From an uncultured Ruminobacter sp. (GTDB lineage: Bacteria; Pseudomonadota; Gammaproteobacteria; Enterobacterales; Succinivibrionaceae), in assembly GCA_902776415.1 (NCBI GenBank), contig CACYPY010000024.1, forward strand, positions 1 through 47,453: a stretch of 47,453 bases of DNA, written 5' to 3'. The notes under the pieces were generated by a model, which ran no database searches, had not been told where the DNA came from, and saw nothing but the letters and a program-made list of their open reading frames with translations. Positions 17,655 to 26,468 of this stretch are shown in pieces (the stretch's first letter is position 1; each line of letters opens with the position of its first letter). Position numbers and translations under genes: made by a program.

Positions 17655-18337
17655 CAGTATCTGAACTCCAGGAGATCCCACCCCTGCGCCATGGCATAAT
17701 CCCGGAATTTCCCCCGGGCATTCACCGCATGAGCCTGCTCCGTCAGGGACAGCATTTCGATATCGTTGACGGTATCTCCCCAGCCCTGACTTCCTCTGAG
17801 ACTCCAGCCGTGTTCCGCGGCCATTTTTTTTAGAAGCAATGCCTTGCCCCCCTGATGGCTGTAGGGCTCCAGGGGCTCTCCGGTAAAGATATCGTTCCGG
17901 AATTCCGTGGCAGTGGCGATGATATCGCCGACTCCGAAGATATCCCGGGCTGCGGCTTCGACGATGAGGTCAAAGGTTGCGGATACGATAATTACCCGGA
18001 AGCCCTCCTGCCGGAGCCGTCCGATAAGATCCCGGCCCTCCCGGTAGGCCAGAGGGGCGATGTCGGTTCGGACCATTTCTTTCATGAATTCCCGGATCCG
18101 GGAACGGGACCAGCCTTTGATGGGCGAGAGCACATGGCGGTAGAAGGCCCCGATGTCCAGTGTGCCGTTCCGGAACTGCTCTTCGAATATCGGCTCGTCC
18201 TTCCGGAAATCCTCCGGAATAAGTCCGTGACGGTCGAAACAGTTCAGACAGGCGGTCACGCTGTCTCCGTCGAGAAGCGTGCCGTCCATGTCAAATACTG
18301 CCAGTCTGATCCGTGATTCCGGGGCTTCAGCCGTCAT
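17654..18337 (-). CDS. HAD-superfamily phosphatase (subfamily IB, SerB-like)
   Basis: 227 residues. The HAD motifs are complete: FDMDGTLLDGDS with nucleophile Asp16 and acid Asp18, VIIVSATFD (motif II Ser), GGKALLLKK (motif III Lys) and GDTVNDIEML (motif IV acidic pair). The helical cap between motifs I and II and the SAT motif fit HAD-IB enzymes, whose members include phosphoserine phosphatase and lipid or nucleotide phosphatases; the substrate cannot be read from the sequence. Its ATG overlaps the stop of the upstream ATPase gene by four bases (ATGA), so the two are translationally coupled. Confidence 0.85.
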   Translation of the reverse strand: MTAEAPESRIRLAVFDMDGTLLDGDSVTACLNCFDRHGLIPEDFRKDEPIFEEQFRNGTLDIGAFYRHVLSPIKGWSRSRIREFMKEMVRTDIAPLAYREGRDLIGRLRQEGFRVIIVSATFDLIVEAAARDIFGVGDIIATATEFRNDIFTGEPLEPYSHQGGKALLLKKMAAEHGWSLRGSQGWGDTVNDIEMLSLTEQAHAVNARGKFRDYAMAQGWDLLEFRY

Positions 18338-19530
18338 GGATTGTCCTCCAGTCTGTCCGCCGCGATTTTGGCCTGCTTGTAAATATCGCGCATTTCCACA
18401 TTGGTGATTTTGCTGAAAAACGTGAACTTGCGGCTCAGGTCGTCAAGGCTGACGTTGATATGAGAAAAGCTGAAGATCCCCATCTGCGAGAGAATGGCGA
18501 AGACGTTTACCCGGTCTATGGTGTTCCATTCGGCAAAGGTATAGCCGCAGCTTGCGGGGGACAGCAGCTTTTCATGGTTAAGACCGTACTTTTTAAGAAG
18601 CCGGGGCAGAAAGTTTTCCACATGCCGGAATGGATAGTACTCCCGGTAGACGTTCTGATTGGAAAGGCTGAGAAAACTTTTGATGCTGGAGGGGCGCATG
18701 ACGCTGATCTTGTGTCCTGTGTAGCGGAAGCCGCCGTACCAGTCTCCCAGATTGGACAGAAACTGCTCCGCGGTAACTCCGGCGATTTCTGCCTCGTCCT
18801 GAATGAAGTCATTGTAGTGCTTCTTCATGTCGCCCGGGGTAAAACCGCAGATGGCATTTGCCCGTTCGTTAAAGGTGAGATCGGTGATATAGGGCAGTCC
18901 CTCGTACTTGGGGTGATGCAGAAAGAATTTGATTTCCCCCGTGAGCACGCACCAGTCGATGAGCTCCTGCGAGGTCCAGAGCGCCCGGTAAAAATCCAAA
19001 AGAACCTTGTAGATGGCGGTGATTTTGGTTTTGTTGAAAAATTCCCTGATGATAGGACTGTCATAGTTGTCGATAAGCAGCACTGCCTTTCCGGTAGGGC
19101 TGTCCTGGGCCAGAAGCTTTATAAAGTTCACCGTCTGCCAGTAGGTGGTATCTTCGCTGGAGATGTGACCGTCAAGTCCGTATTCAAAAACCGTCTGACG
19201 GTAGAAATTGAACAGAAAATCCGCCATGTCTTCTGATGTCTGGGTTTTGGCGCCGGAAAAGTCTATCTTTACCACGCTTTCCTTCGGAATATTGATGTTC
19301 ATGGTGGTGACGGCCAGGTTTTCGAAAAACTCCGGATGCCTTTTGGAAAACATGTAATAAAGGGTGTCCAGGAATACGGTTTTTCCGAAACCGAAGGGCC
19401 GGGTCAGCATTTCGAATTTTGAGTGCGCCTGGTACAGTTCGGCGATATTTGCGGTCTTGTCAACGTAGGCGCTGCTGCTGGTTACCAGATCCTTGAATAT
19501 TTTATTGCCGGCTAAGTCTAGATATTCCAT
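18334..19530 (-). CDS. AAA-ATPase-like protein (PF09820 type)
   Basis: 398 residues. The N-terminus has the usual pattern of this family: a short lead with FKDLVTSSSAYVDKT, then a P-loop-like LTRPFGFGKTVFLDTL near residue 42 (many members read RPRRFGKS). A LLIDNYDSPI block near 165 is the Walker B-like motif that is LIDEYD in most members. These are abundant paralogues in gut bacteria, often with a C-terminal nuclease domain. Here the protein ends at 398 without an obvious nuclease domain, so it looks like the short form. AAGGA stands nine bases upstream of the ATG. It is the first gene of a two-gene unit with the HAD phosphatase. Function is unknown. Confidence 0.75.
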   Translation of the reverse strand: MEYLDLAGNKIFKDLVTSSSAYVDKTANIAELYQAHSKFEMLTRPFGFGKTVFLDTLYYMFSKRHPEFFENLAVTTMNINIPKESVVKIDFSGAKTQTSEDMADFLFNFYRQTVFEYGLDGHISSEDTTYWQTVNFIKLLAQDSPTGKAVLLIDNYDSPIIREFFNKTKITAIYKVLLDFYRALWTSQELIDWCVLTGEIKFFLHHPKYEGLPYITDLTFNERANAICGFTPGDMKKHYNDFIQDEAEIAGVTAEQFLSNLGDWYGGFRYTGHKISVMRPSSIKSFLSLSNQNVYREYYPFRHVENFLPRLLKKYGLNHEKLLSPASCGYTFAEWNTIDRVNVFAILSQMGIFSFSHINVSLDDLSRKFTFFSKITNVEMRDIYKQAKIAADRLEDNP

Positions 19531-19898
19531 GCTGTCCGATCCTTCCCGAGGGCGTTACAGATATCCGGGAGCGGATAATGCTTCCCCGCCGTAATTATAA
19601 TGGAAAACCGGGGAGGCAGATATCGGGAATGACGAAGTCTCAGGCGAGCCCCGGAAATGACTGTGGGCGGAGCGGACAAAATAGCGGCAGGAAAGGGGCT
19701 GATTTCAGATTCCGGAGAAGGACTCCGGCCCGGAATTCGTTTTAAGTCCTTTCAGATCTGTCCGACATCGGTCAGTATTTTTCGGAATTCTCATCCCTCT
19801 GAAAAAATCAGGATTTGATTTACAATATCAGACCGTGACTGGGATTAATGTGAATCCGATGGTAAATTGATACGATTTTAACAGGGTACCGTTCGTTC
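19531..19898. other. Intergenic region between two minus-strand genes
   Basis: 368 bases. A perfect minus-strand TATAAT lies at 19594-19599, 64 bases before the ATPase start, and may be its -10 box, though the -35 is poor. The rest shows no supported gene, RNA or repeat. The AT content rises towards the regulator gene on its right. Confidence 0.4.
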
Positions 19899-21236
19899 TT
19901 ATTTTACTTCCCAGTGTCCATACCGCATGCCGCCTTTACGGATGATTTTGCCTTTCTCTTTCAATTCATTCACCTTCCTTTGTAATGTACGGCGAGGAAT
20001 ATCAAGCTGTGCGACCAGTTCTTTCTGTGTGATTTTGGGGTTGTTTTTCAGGGCTTTTGCTAGCTTATCCGTCAACATGTCTTCCAAATCAGTATTTTGG
20101 CGTTTCAGAGTTTTAGACTCATCTATAAGAGCTCTCTCCAACGCCTTAAACCGAATTCGCAATGTAGTTCCTATCAGCTCATACACCGGAAGTTCCGCTC
20201 CGATTCCCTTGCATTCATCACAGATCTTCTGAATCCCCTGCCCCCAGTTTTCAATAAAACCGGCACGATAAAACACGTTGGCGATATCCGGATTGTAAGG
20301 TTTAGAATTATGAGGTTCCATCAGCGTATCTACCGTCCATCCTTTCGGCAGAATGCAGCTGTTGCTTATAGTAATTGCGTCATTCATGACTCGTATTTGA
20401 ATCGGAGCACCGTACATATAGCAATTGTGCGCTATGGCATTGTAGACGGCTTCACGGATCGCCTCTCTGGCAAATGGATACTCCTCAACACGGATATCGT
20501 GTTCATAACTGATCTTCGCTTTCAGATACATTTGATAAATGAGATCGATCACCTTGCTGGCATTGACAATCAGCGATTCTTCGAGATCATTATGGTAAAC
20601 AACCCTGCCTCTTTCATCGAACTTTCCGACTTTTACAATGCTTCCGTTCTGAACAATCCCAGGATCTCTGTAAAACAGCAGTACAGCTGATCTCTTAAGT
20701 TTTCCATCCGTCATGAGATGCAGCTTCTGAAGAAGTTCTTCGTTGGAGACATTCAATTCTGTTGCAGTCATGCGTTTTTTTCTTAAAGCCTCTCTGCGGA
20801 AGATCTTGAAACTCTCATCATCCAAATCATCAGGAGTAATATTATCCACGGTGACGCTTTCCCATTTGAAACCGGTTTTCTGTATAATAAACTCCGACAG
20901 TGCCATTCCTGTCAGTTGCTGTTTGGTTGCTCCGCTTCGATAATGGAACTCTCCGTGATAACTGATAGGGAAAGTGCTTGGCTTTACCTTGATTTCCAAA
21001 TAGTCTTTCCCGTCCTTGCTCAGCTTATTCACATCAGCGACAATGCCAAGTCCTGACTGGATCTTGTTCGGGATATCTTCCAGCAGCTTTTTGACATTCT
21101 GCACGCCGACAACATTACCGGCATCATCAATGCCGATATATATGGTGCCACCCTGAGCATTGGCAAAGCCGCACACCCACTTAAGGTATTCATCCCGCCA
21201 GGATTCCTTGTATTCGATGTTTTGGCTTTCTGTCAT
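19899..21236 (-). CDS. AlbA_2/Schlafen-domain putative transcriptional regulator
   Basis: 445 residues. The N-terminal Schlafen AlbA_2 domain is clear: QNIEYKESW, CGFANAQGGTIYIGIDDAGNVVG and the FHYRSGATKQ turn. A middle region follows with REAVYNAIAHNCYMYGAPIQ, typical of the ATPase-like HATPase_c_4/RecG-like section. A C-terminal winged helix (NPKITQKELVAQLDIPRRTLQRKVNELK) closes the protein. Such proteins are thought to be regulators and are often near mobile or defence genes. The start at 21236 has AGAGG five bases upstream and gives the usual N-terminus. A second start at 21272 with GGGAG also exists, one base after the stop of an open frame that runs through the 8-bp repeat. GC is clearly lower than in the flanks, suggesting transfer. 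Confidence 0.85.
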   Translation of the reverse strand: MTESQNIEYKESWRDEYLKWVCGFANAQGGTIYIGIDDAGNVVGVQNVKKLLEDIPNKIQSGLGIVADVNKLSKDGKDYLEIKVKPSTFPISYHGEFHYRSGATKQQLTGMALSEFIIQKTGFKWESVTVDNITPDDLDDESFKIFRREALRKKRMTATELNVSNEELLQKLHLMTDGKLKRSAVLLFYRDPGIVQNGSIVKVGKFDERGRVVYHNDLEESLIVNASKVIDLIYQMYLKAKISYEHDIRVEEYPFAREAIREAVYNAIAHNCYMYGAPIQIRVMNDAITISNSCILPKGWTVDTLMEPHNSKPYNPDIANVFYRAGFIENWGQGIQKICDECKGIGAELPVYELIGTTLRIRFKALERALIDESKTLKRQNTDLEDMLTDKLAKALKNNPKITQKELVAQLDIPRRTLQRKVNELKEKGKIIRKGGMRYGHWEVK

Positions 21237-21314
21237 AAAAACCTCTTTTAACGATACCGCATAAATTTCCATTTTATGCTCCCTTTGGCAATTTTGCTAC
21301 ATCATTGAAGTATC

Positions 21315-21518
21315 TGGCACAATGGCACAATGGCACAATGGCACAATGGCACAATGGCACAATGGCACAATGGCACAATGGCACAATGGCACAATGGCAC
21401 AATGGCACAGTGGCACAGTGGCGCACAATGGCACAATGGCACAGTGGCACAGTGGCACAATGGCACAATGGCACAATGGCACAATGGCACAATGGCACAA
21501 TGGCACAATGGCACAATG
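21315..21518. repeat. 8-bp tandem repeat, about 25 copies
   Basis: Units of TGGCACAA follow one another for 204 bases. A few read TGGCACAG, and one is 10 bases long through a GCGCACAA variant near 21420. No stop codon is formed in any frame on either strand. The array ends 79 bases before the AlbA-domain gene start at 21236 (minus strand), inside its presumed leader or promoter region. Confidence 0.97.
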
Positions 21519-21858
21519 TAAGGAGCGTCGTGCGGACTGCCGGACCGTGGAATAATATCCTGTTGGGACTGCTGATTATGTCAGCCGGCCTTTGAGAATA
21601 AGCAACGGTCCCTGATATTTTTGTGGCATTCGGCATTTTGCGGAATTCTCTGGACAGAACAATCATCCGCATTACTCATGCATGCAGCTTTTGATTAAGA
21701 AGCTTTTGCACTAAAAAATTCCTGAACGCGTATTTTGTCACATTACACTTGGCTGAAGGAAAAGGATTAGTATGATTCTGTGATGCGTTTTGTTTTTCGC
21801 AGATACTCAGGATTATTGTATAGCCACCTCTTTTGTTTATTTGTGATAATCCTTTTGC

Positions 21859-21885
21859 AAAAATCAATGTCATGATTGATTTTTT
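21859..21885. terminator. Perfect AT-rich inverted repeat, possible bidirectional terminator
   Basis: AAAAATCAAT and ATTGATTTTT form perfect 10-bp arms around a GTCATG loop. A-run and T-run ends would suit termination both ways, but the stem is poor in GC, so a protein-binding site is also possible. Confidence 0.5.
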
Positions 21886-21887
21886 AG

Positions 21888-21900
21888 TTGTGTATCACAA
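21888..21900. promoter_or_regulatory. Palindromic operator candidate
   Basis: TTGTGTATCACAA is a perfect 5-bp dyad around TAT. A TTGTGATAA half-site stands 47 bases to the left. It lies about 95 bases before the helicase ATG, a place where a repressor or activator could act. The protein that would bind is unknown. Confidence 0.35.
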
Positions 21901-21995
21901 TCTGAAGATGGCTTGTTATGTAGCATTAAAACCTGTGGTTCGGATACTTTTACAGCTGTCAATAAATTTCAATTTTTTCGGGAGGCTTTAAAGTT

Positions 21996-24900
21996 ATGGC
22001 TGAGCATGAATTGAAAGGCGTTACTTCAGATTCTTTCATTCTGATAGACTTTTCGGCCAAACGCCGTGAGGGCAGCCGGTTTCCCGGAGAAATATACCGC
22101 GGCAGTCTTGAGGAGCAGTACGAAAAACTCTCCAAAAGAGTTCCCGGAAGCCGCCGTGTTTCCTTTGAGGAGTTTGTCAGAATCTGTTTCCCGTCAGGAC
22201 TTCCCAAGAGATACTTCATCTCCTGTCCGAACTTTATCCGCGAGAGAGAAACATCCAGTTCCGGAACCACCCGTTTTCTCCATAATCTGGTAATCCGTCC
22301 CGAGCTGACCCCGGCGATGAAGGAGATTCTTCCCGAACACCAGAATTTGTTTCTTATCGGAGATATTGTCGAGGGAGCCAGGGTCCGCAGCTTTCAGGTA
22401 AAGGGGCTTGAGTACATTGACGAGACCATGGAATCACCCCGGGATTTCATTTTTACGGGCCCCGCCGTAATCGCCCTTGAACGCAAGAATATTGTCACCA
22501 GAAACGGTACCTCCTTTATGGCCGCGGACTGGCAGTCGGATCGTTTGGATTTTGCAAAAACCATCTTTTCTCCGGACAACATCGATATCCTGGTCCGGGA
22601 CTGCTATACCGTCAGCAATCCTGCGGAGGCCCTGAGCCTTCACGATGCCTGGATGGATTACTTCCGGGCCCGGGAATACTACCTGGATTTTCTGGCAAAA
22701 AGATGTTTCCGGGCTTTTTCCGCGGACGCTATTAGGGGATTTGCCGTTACACCGGCACAGCTCAGAGAGGATCCTTCTCTCAGGGAGCATCTTCTGGATG
22801 GCAACCGGCATTTTCTCCGGAATCCGATTCTGGATACCGATGAGGCAGGTGGCATTCCCGTCCTGGTGCTCCGGCTTTCCTTCCGTTTCGATAAAAGGGA
22901 ACTGGAAACCGAAGAAGGAAGAAACCGTACGATTCGGGCCATAAGACGTCTGGCCTCCGGAAATGTCATTCTTTCCGACCGGGATCCCGCGTCTCCGCAA
23001 CAGAGTTCTTCCGGAAAAAGGATTTACCCGAAAACCATCGGTATTGAGTCCAGACTTTCCGCAGTGGAAAGAGATGTGCTCCCCGAGGAGGAACTGGCCG
23101 CAGTCGAAAATCAGTCAGCCCTCAGACTTGCAAAGGAACTCAGGAAACTGGAGGAGAAGTACGGCAGGGCGGCCGAACAGAAAGCCACGGGCGATTACAT
23201 CGTCCGGGAGCTTATCCCCGCGCTCGGCGCCCGCGGTGCCGACAAAAGAATTATCAGGCTTTTTTCGGCCTGCTGCGGGGACACCGATTTTTTCAGCACG
23301 AAATGGCTCAGCATTGCCTGGAACAAAATTGCCGCAGTCTGGGGCGGTGAGCTTTGCGAGGAGGATCGCCGGAAGATTATCAGCCTCCGGGAGGAATTCA
23401 TGACCAGACTACGGGATTTCAGAAAGCGTTATTCCGAAAACAGCCGGCTGTCCATGAACCGGGAGAAGGAGCTTCTCAAAGCTGCCATCGGGAACGATCT
23501 TGAGCTTCGCAAAAAGCAGATTATCGAGAGCTTTACCCAAACGGAGCTCCTGCTGTACCTGAGACCCTATGATTACGACAATCCTGACAGATTCGGACAA
23601 ATCATGTCCCAGGCTTCATCCTGTGTTTTTCTTTCATATGATGAGCGGCCTGACAGAATGAAGCTGGATCGTCAGAGGAAGGCGGTGGATGACTTTTTCC
23701 GGGGGTATGTCAAAAATCCCTACCTTTCCACCTATCTCTTTTCTCCGGGGGACCTTGCGGAGCCTTCAGCCGTTTCCGGGGAAAAATGGCACTGGTATCT
23801 GGACGGACTTCTTAATGAAAAACAGCAGGAGGCGGTCCGGAAATCCGTGGAGTCCAACGGGATTTTTCTGTTGCAGGGACCTCCCGGAACCGGCAAAACC
23901 CAGGTTATTGCCGAAATTGTCTCCCAGCTGGTGCATCGCGGCAAAAAGGTGATGATTTCCAGCGAGACCCACAAGGCGATAGACAATGTTTTTGACCGGT
24001 TGCCGAAGATTGCGGATATCGTCCCTCTGAGACTTATCCCGGATAACAGGCGCCGGCAGGACAATGACTACGATCCCGAAAAGCTGGTCATGAACTTTTA
24101 TCTCAATATCTGCAGCAATATGAACCGGGCCATCAGTCATTTCCGGAATTTCCACGAAATGAAGGACAGCTTTCAGAATGAGATGGATCGGCTGAAGCTG
24201 GCACGGAACCGCATTGCCTCCAGAACCGAGGAATACCGGAGGATCATGAGGGAGATCGACAGCCTTGACGAAAAAATCGCCGGGTTCCGTGCGGATTTTG
24301 AAAGGTGTCAGGAAGAGGAGTCCGTTCTTCTGAAACGCCGGGAGCGGTATTCCAGAACCCGGAATGTTCTCAGCGGCGGGAATGCCGTGTTTTCGGGAAA
24401 GAACACTTCTGAGGGCCGTATGAACATCGGGGAGCTTTACGTTCCGGAATACCTGGATGCTCTCCGTGCCGGGCTTGCTCCGCTGTCCGGCCTTCCGTAT
24501 CTGGCCCGGGATCGGGAGAAGGCCCTGGACATTATTGACAGCATTGATGCCGAGACTGTGAACGCCGAGCTTGCCGCGCTCAGCCCTGATTCCGAAAGAA
24601 CCGCCCTGGAGCTCAGGAGAGACGAGCTCCGGAGACAGAAGCGGGCCTGCGTGGACGAGGATATGGATGAGGTCCGGCCGGAAATGCAGGAGGAATATGA
24701 CCGTCTTCAGGCGGAGTTCAAAAAGGTAACCAATGATCTCAATGCCCTGAAGGCCCGGGAAGCGGACAGCACACCTGATAATTCCCTGCTCCGGGCGGTG
24801 TTTTCATTTGAGTGGCTGATGCGGAACCGCGAAAAGGCGCTTTCGGAGATTTTCAGGATTCGGAACGCGGTGCGGGATATCAGAAAAAATCTGATTGCGG

Positions 24901-26468
24901 AACTGGATGCCGCGGAGGCCCCGCTTTTGCAGGATATCGAAAGAACAAATGCCCGGAAAGAGGAGATTCAGAATCAGATTGCCTCCTCTCAGCAAAGGAT
25001 TAACGAGCTCAATAACAGCGATCTGTTTCAGTCGATTCAGCGGGATCAGATCGGGCTTACCGAGAAAATCCGGCAGTTTTTCCGGAATTTCAATCTGCCG
25101 GGAGAATGGAGCAGTCCCGAGGAAGCCTTTATCAGAATGGAGTCCGAATGGAAATCTCTTGAGGCAAACGCCCGGGAGAAGGCGGCTGAAAACCTGGAAA
25201 AAATTCCGATGTACGAGAGCATTGTCGGGTACCTGTCCCGTCCCGAGGTGATTAAGGAGGATACCGGCGAATATACGGATGAGCTTTTTGAATCTGCCAA
25301 TGTCTACGGCATAACATGCACCAGCCGGGAGAGCTTTAAATTCAGCGACAAAAGCAGTCAGCTTCTGGGAATTGACAGATTTAATCTTAAGGAAACCGGC
25401 ATAGACACGGTGATTATCGACGAGGTTTCGAAATCCAGCTTTGTGGATCTCCTGATACCGGTGCTTTACGGCAAAACGGTGATACTGGTGGGAGATCACC
25501 GGCAGCTCAACCCCATGTACGATCTGGCGAAGATGAGGCCGGAGGAGTTTCAGGGGCTGGACTCCGCAAAATTCAACTTCGAGATGAACAGAAAGTTCTG
25601 CCGGATGTACGAGATTTCCTTCTTCAAGCGGCTTTTTGAGGAGATCCGCGATGACTACAAGGTGATGCTTAACCAGCAGTACCGCTGTCATGAATCCATT
25701 ATGAAGGTGTTCAACCATTTTTACCGGAACGAACTCAGACTCGGGTACAGCGGTCAGAACAACAACAAGCAGCATAATGTGACTCTGACAGTCAACGACA
25801 TCAATATCCTGAGACCGGAAAAAAGCGTGTATTTTGTTAACTGCCACGGTCTGGAGAGCCGGGAATCTCAGGATGCCACCTCCTTCGTTAATGAGGAGGA
25901 GGCCGAGGTGGTGGTGGCTCTGATTAACCGGCTGAATGAGTTTTTTATGAAGCCCGAAAACAAAAAGCGCGACAAGCTCAGTATCGGGGTCATTTCCACC
26001 TACGGAGCCCAGGCCGACCGGATCAAGAAATTGCTGAACAACCTGAAGAAGCTTCCCGGATTTCGTCAGGATCGGGACGAGCGGCCGGTGGTCAGTACCG
26101 TGGATGATTTTCAGGGAGACGAAAGAGATATCATCCTTGTGTCAATGGTCAGAAACAACTGGAAGGAGAAAGGCTCTCCTGAGTTTATCAAGAATTATCA
26201 GCGTATAAATGTGGCGCTTTCCCGGGCCCGCCGGCTCCTGATAGTGGTGGGGAACCGGGAGTTCCTGATTCGCAAGGGGGTCATTGACCTTCCGGACGTA
26301 CACGGGAGACCGGATTATGACCAGAAGGATTTCCGGGTATACGAGAAGATTATCGGCACCATCGAACGGGAAGGAAAAATGCTGGATTCCGCGGACATTA
26401 TCGGAAAGAGAAAAATCGCGGACGGCCGTTTCGGTCCCGGGGGTTTTCGGAGAGGAGGGCGTGAATAA
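21996..26468 (+). CDS. Large UPF1/DNA2-like SF1 helicase
   Basis: 1490 residues. The first 600 have no motif I recognise. Motif I, LLQGPPGTGKTQVI, lies near 628, with MISSETHKAIDNV (Ia) soon after. About 480 residues then intervene before motif II, VIIDEVSKSS near 1138, where DEVS replaces the commoner DEAS. Most of this insert is charged, heptad-like helix and probably coiled coil. Motif III is GDHRQLNP, IV is LNQQYRCH, V is STVDDFQGDERDIILVS and VI is NVALSRARRLLIVVG. These mark a 5'-3' RNA/DNA helicase of the UPF1/DNA2/NAM7 group. GGGAGG precedes the ATG. It is the first gene of a four-gene operon and its stop overlaps the next start (TAATG). The partner proteins suggest a multi-subunit machine. 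Confidence 0.9.
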   Translation: MAEHELKGVTSDSFILIDFSAKRREGSRFPGEIYRGSLEEQYEKLSKRVPGSRRVSFEEFVRICFPSGLPKRYFISCPNFIRERETSSSGTTRFLHNLVIRPELTPAMKEILPEHQNLFLIGDIVEGARVRSFQVKGLEYIDETMESPRDFIFTGPAVIALERKNIVTRNGTSFMAADWQSDRLDFAKTIFSPDNIDILVRDCYTVSNPAEALSLHDAWMDYFRAREYYLDFLAKRCFRAFSADAIRGFAVTPAQLREDPSLREHLLDGNRHFLRNPILDTDEAGGIPVLVLRLSFRFDKRELETEEGRNRTIRAIRRLASGNVILSDRDPASPQQSSSGKRIYPKTIGIESRLSAVERDVLPEEELAAVENQSALRLAKELRKLEEKYGRAAEQKATGDYIVRELIPALGARGADKRIIRLFSACCGDTDFFSTKWLSIAWNKIAAVWGGELCEEDRRKIISLREEFMTRLRDFRKRYSENSRLSMNREKELLKAAIGNDLELRKKQIIESFTQTELLLYLRPYDYDNPDRFGQIMSQASSCVFLSYDERPDRMKLDRQRKAVDDFFRGYVKNPYLSTYLFSPGDLAEPSAVSGEKWHWYLDGLLNEKQQEAVRKSVESNGIFLLQGPPGTGKTQVIAEIVSQLVHRGKKVMISSETHKAIDNVFDRLPKIADIVPLRLIPDNRRRQDNDYDPEKLVMNFYLNICSNMNRAISHFRNFHEMKDSFQNEMDRLKLARNRIASRTEEYRRIMREIDSLDEKIAGFRADFERCQEEESVLLKRRERYSRTRNVLSGGNAVFSGKNTSEGRMNIGELYVPEYLDALRAGLAPLSGLPYLARDREKALDIIDSIDAETVNAELAALSPDSERTALELRRDELRRQKRACVDEDMDEVRPEMQEEYDRLQAEFKKVTNDLNALKAREADSTPDNSLLRAVFSFEWLMRNREKALSEIFRIRNAVRDIRKNLIAELDAAEAPLLQDIERTNARKEEIQNQIASSQQRINELNNSDLFQSIQRDQIGLTEKIRQFFRNFNLPGEWSSPEEAFIRMESEWKSLEANAREKAAENLEKIPMYESIVGYLSRPEVIKEDTGEYTDELFESANVYGITCTSRESFKFSDKSSQLLGIDRFNLKETGIDTVIIDEVSKSSFVDLLIPVLYGKTVILVGDHRQLNPMYDLAKMRPEEFQGLDSAKFNFEMNRKFCRMYEISFFKRLFEEIRDDYKVMLNQQYRCHESIMKVFNHFYRNELRLGYSGQNNNKQHNVTLTVNDINILRPEKSVYFVNCHGLESRESQDATSFVNEEEAEVVVALINRLNEFFMKPENKKRDKLSIGVISTYGAQADRIKKLLNNLKKLPGFRQDRDERPVVSTVDDFQGDERDIILVSMVRNNWKEKGSPEFIKNYQRINVALSRARRLLIVVGNREFLIRKGVIDLPDVHGRPDYDQKDFRVYEKIIGTIEREGKMLDSADIIGKRKIADGRFGPGGFRRGGRE

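Larger units (their letters stand above)
21519..21995. other. AT-rich intergenic region before the helicase operon
   Basis: 477 bases with no well-supported gene. A 65-codon minus-strand frame (21676-21873) starts inside a hairpin and has no good ribosome binding site. The right half is AT-rich, probably contains the operon promoter and carries the hairpin and palindrome listed separately. I could not fix a -35/-10 pair with confidence. Confidence 0.4.

Noticed and set aside
21315..21518. CRISPR array
   Set aside because: The 8-base units are contiguous with no unique spacers and no cas genes are near. It is a simple-sequence repeat.
21297..21672. Several repeat-derived open frames (PLCHCAIV-type on the minus strand, AQWHNGTM-type on the plus strand) as genes
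   Set aside because: The array has no stops in any frame, so open frames arise automatically. Only a possible leader role of the minus-strand frame is kept as a finding.
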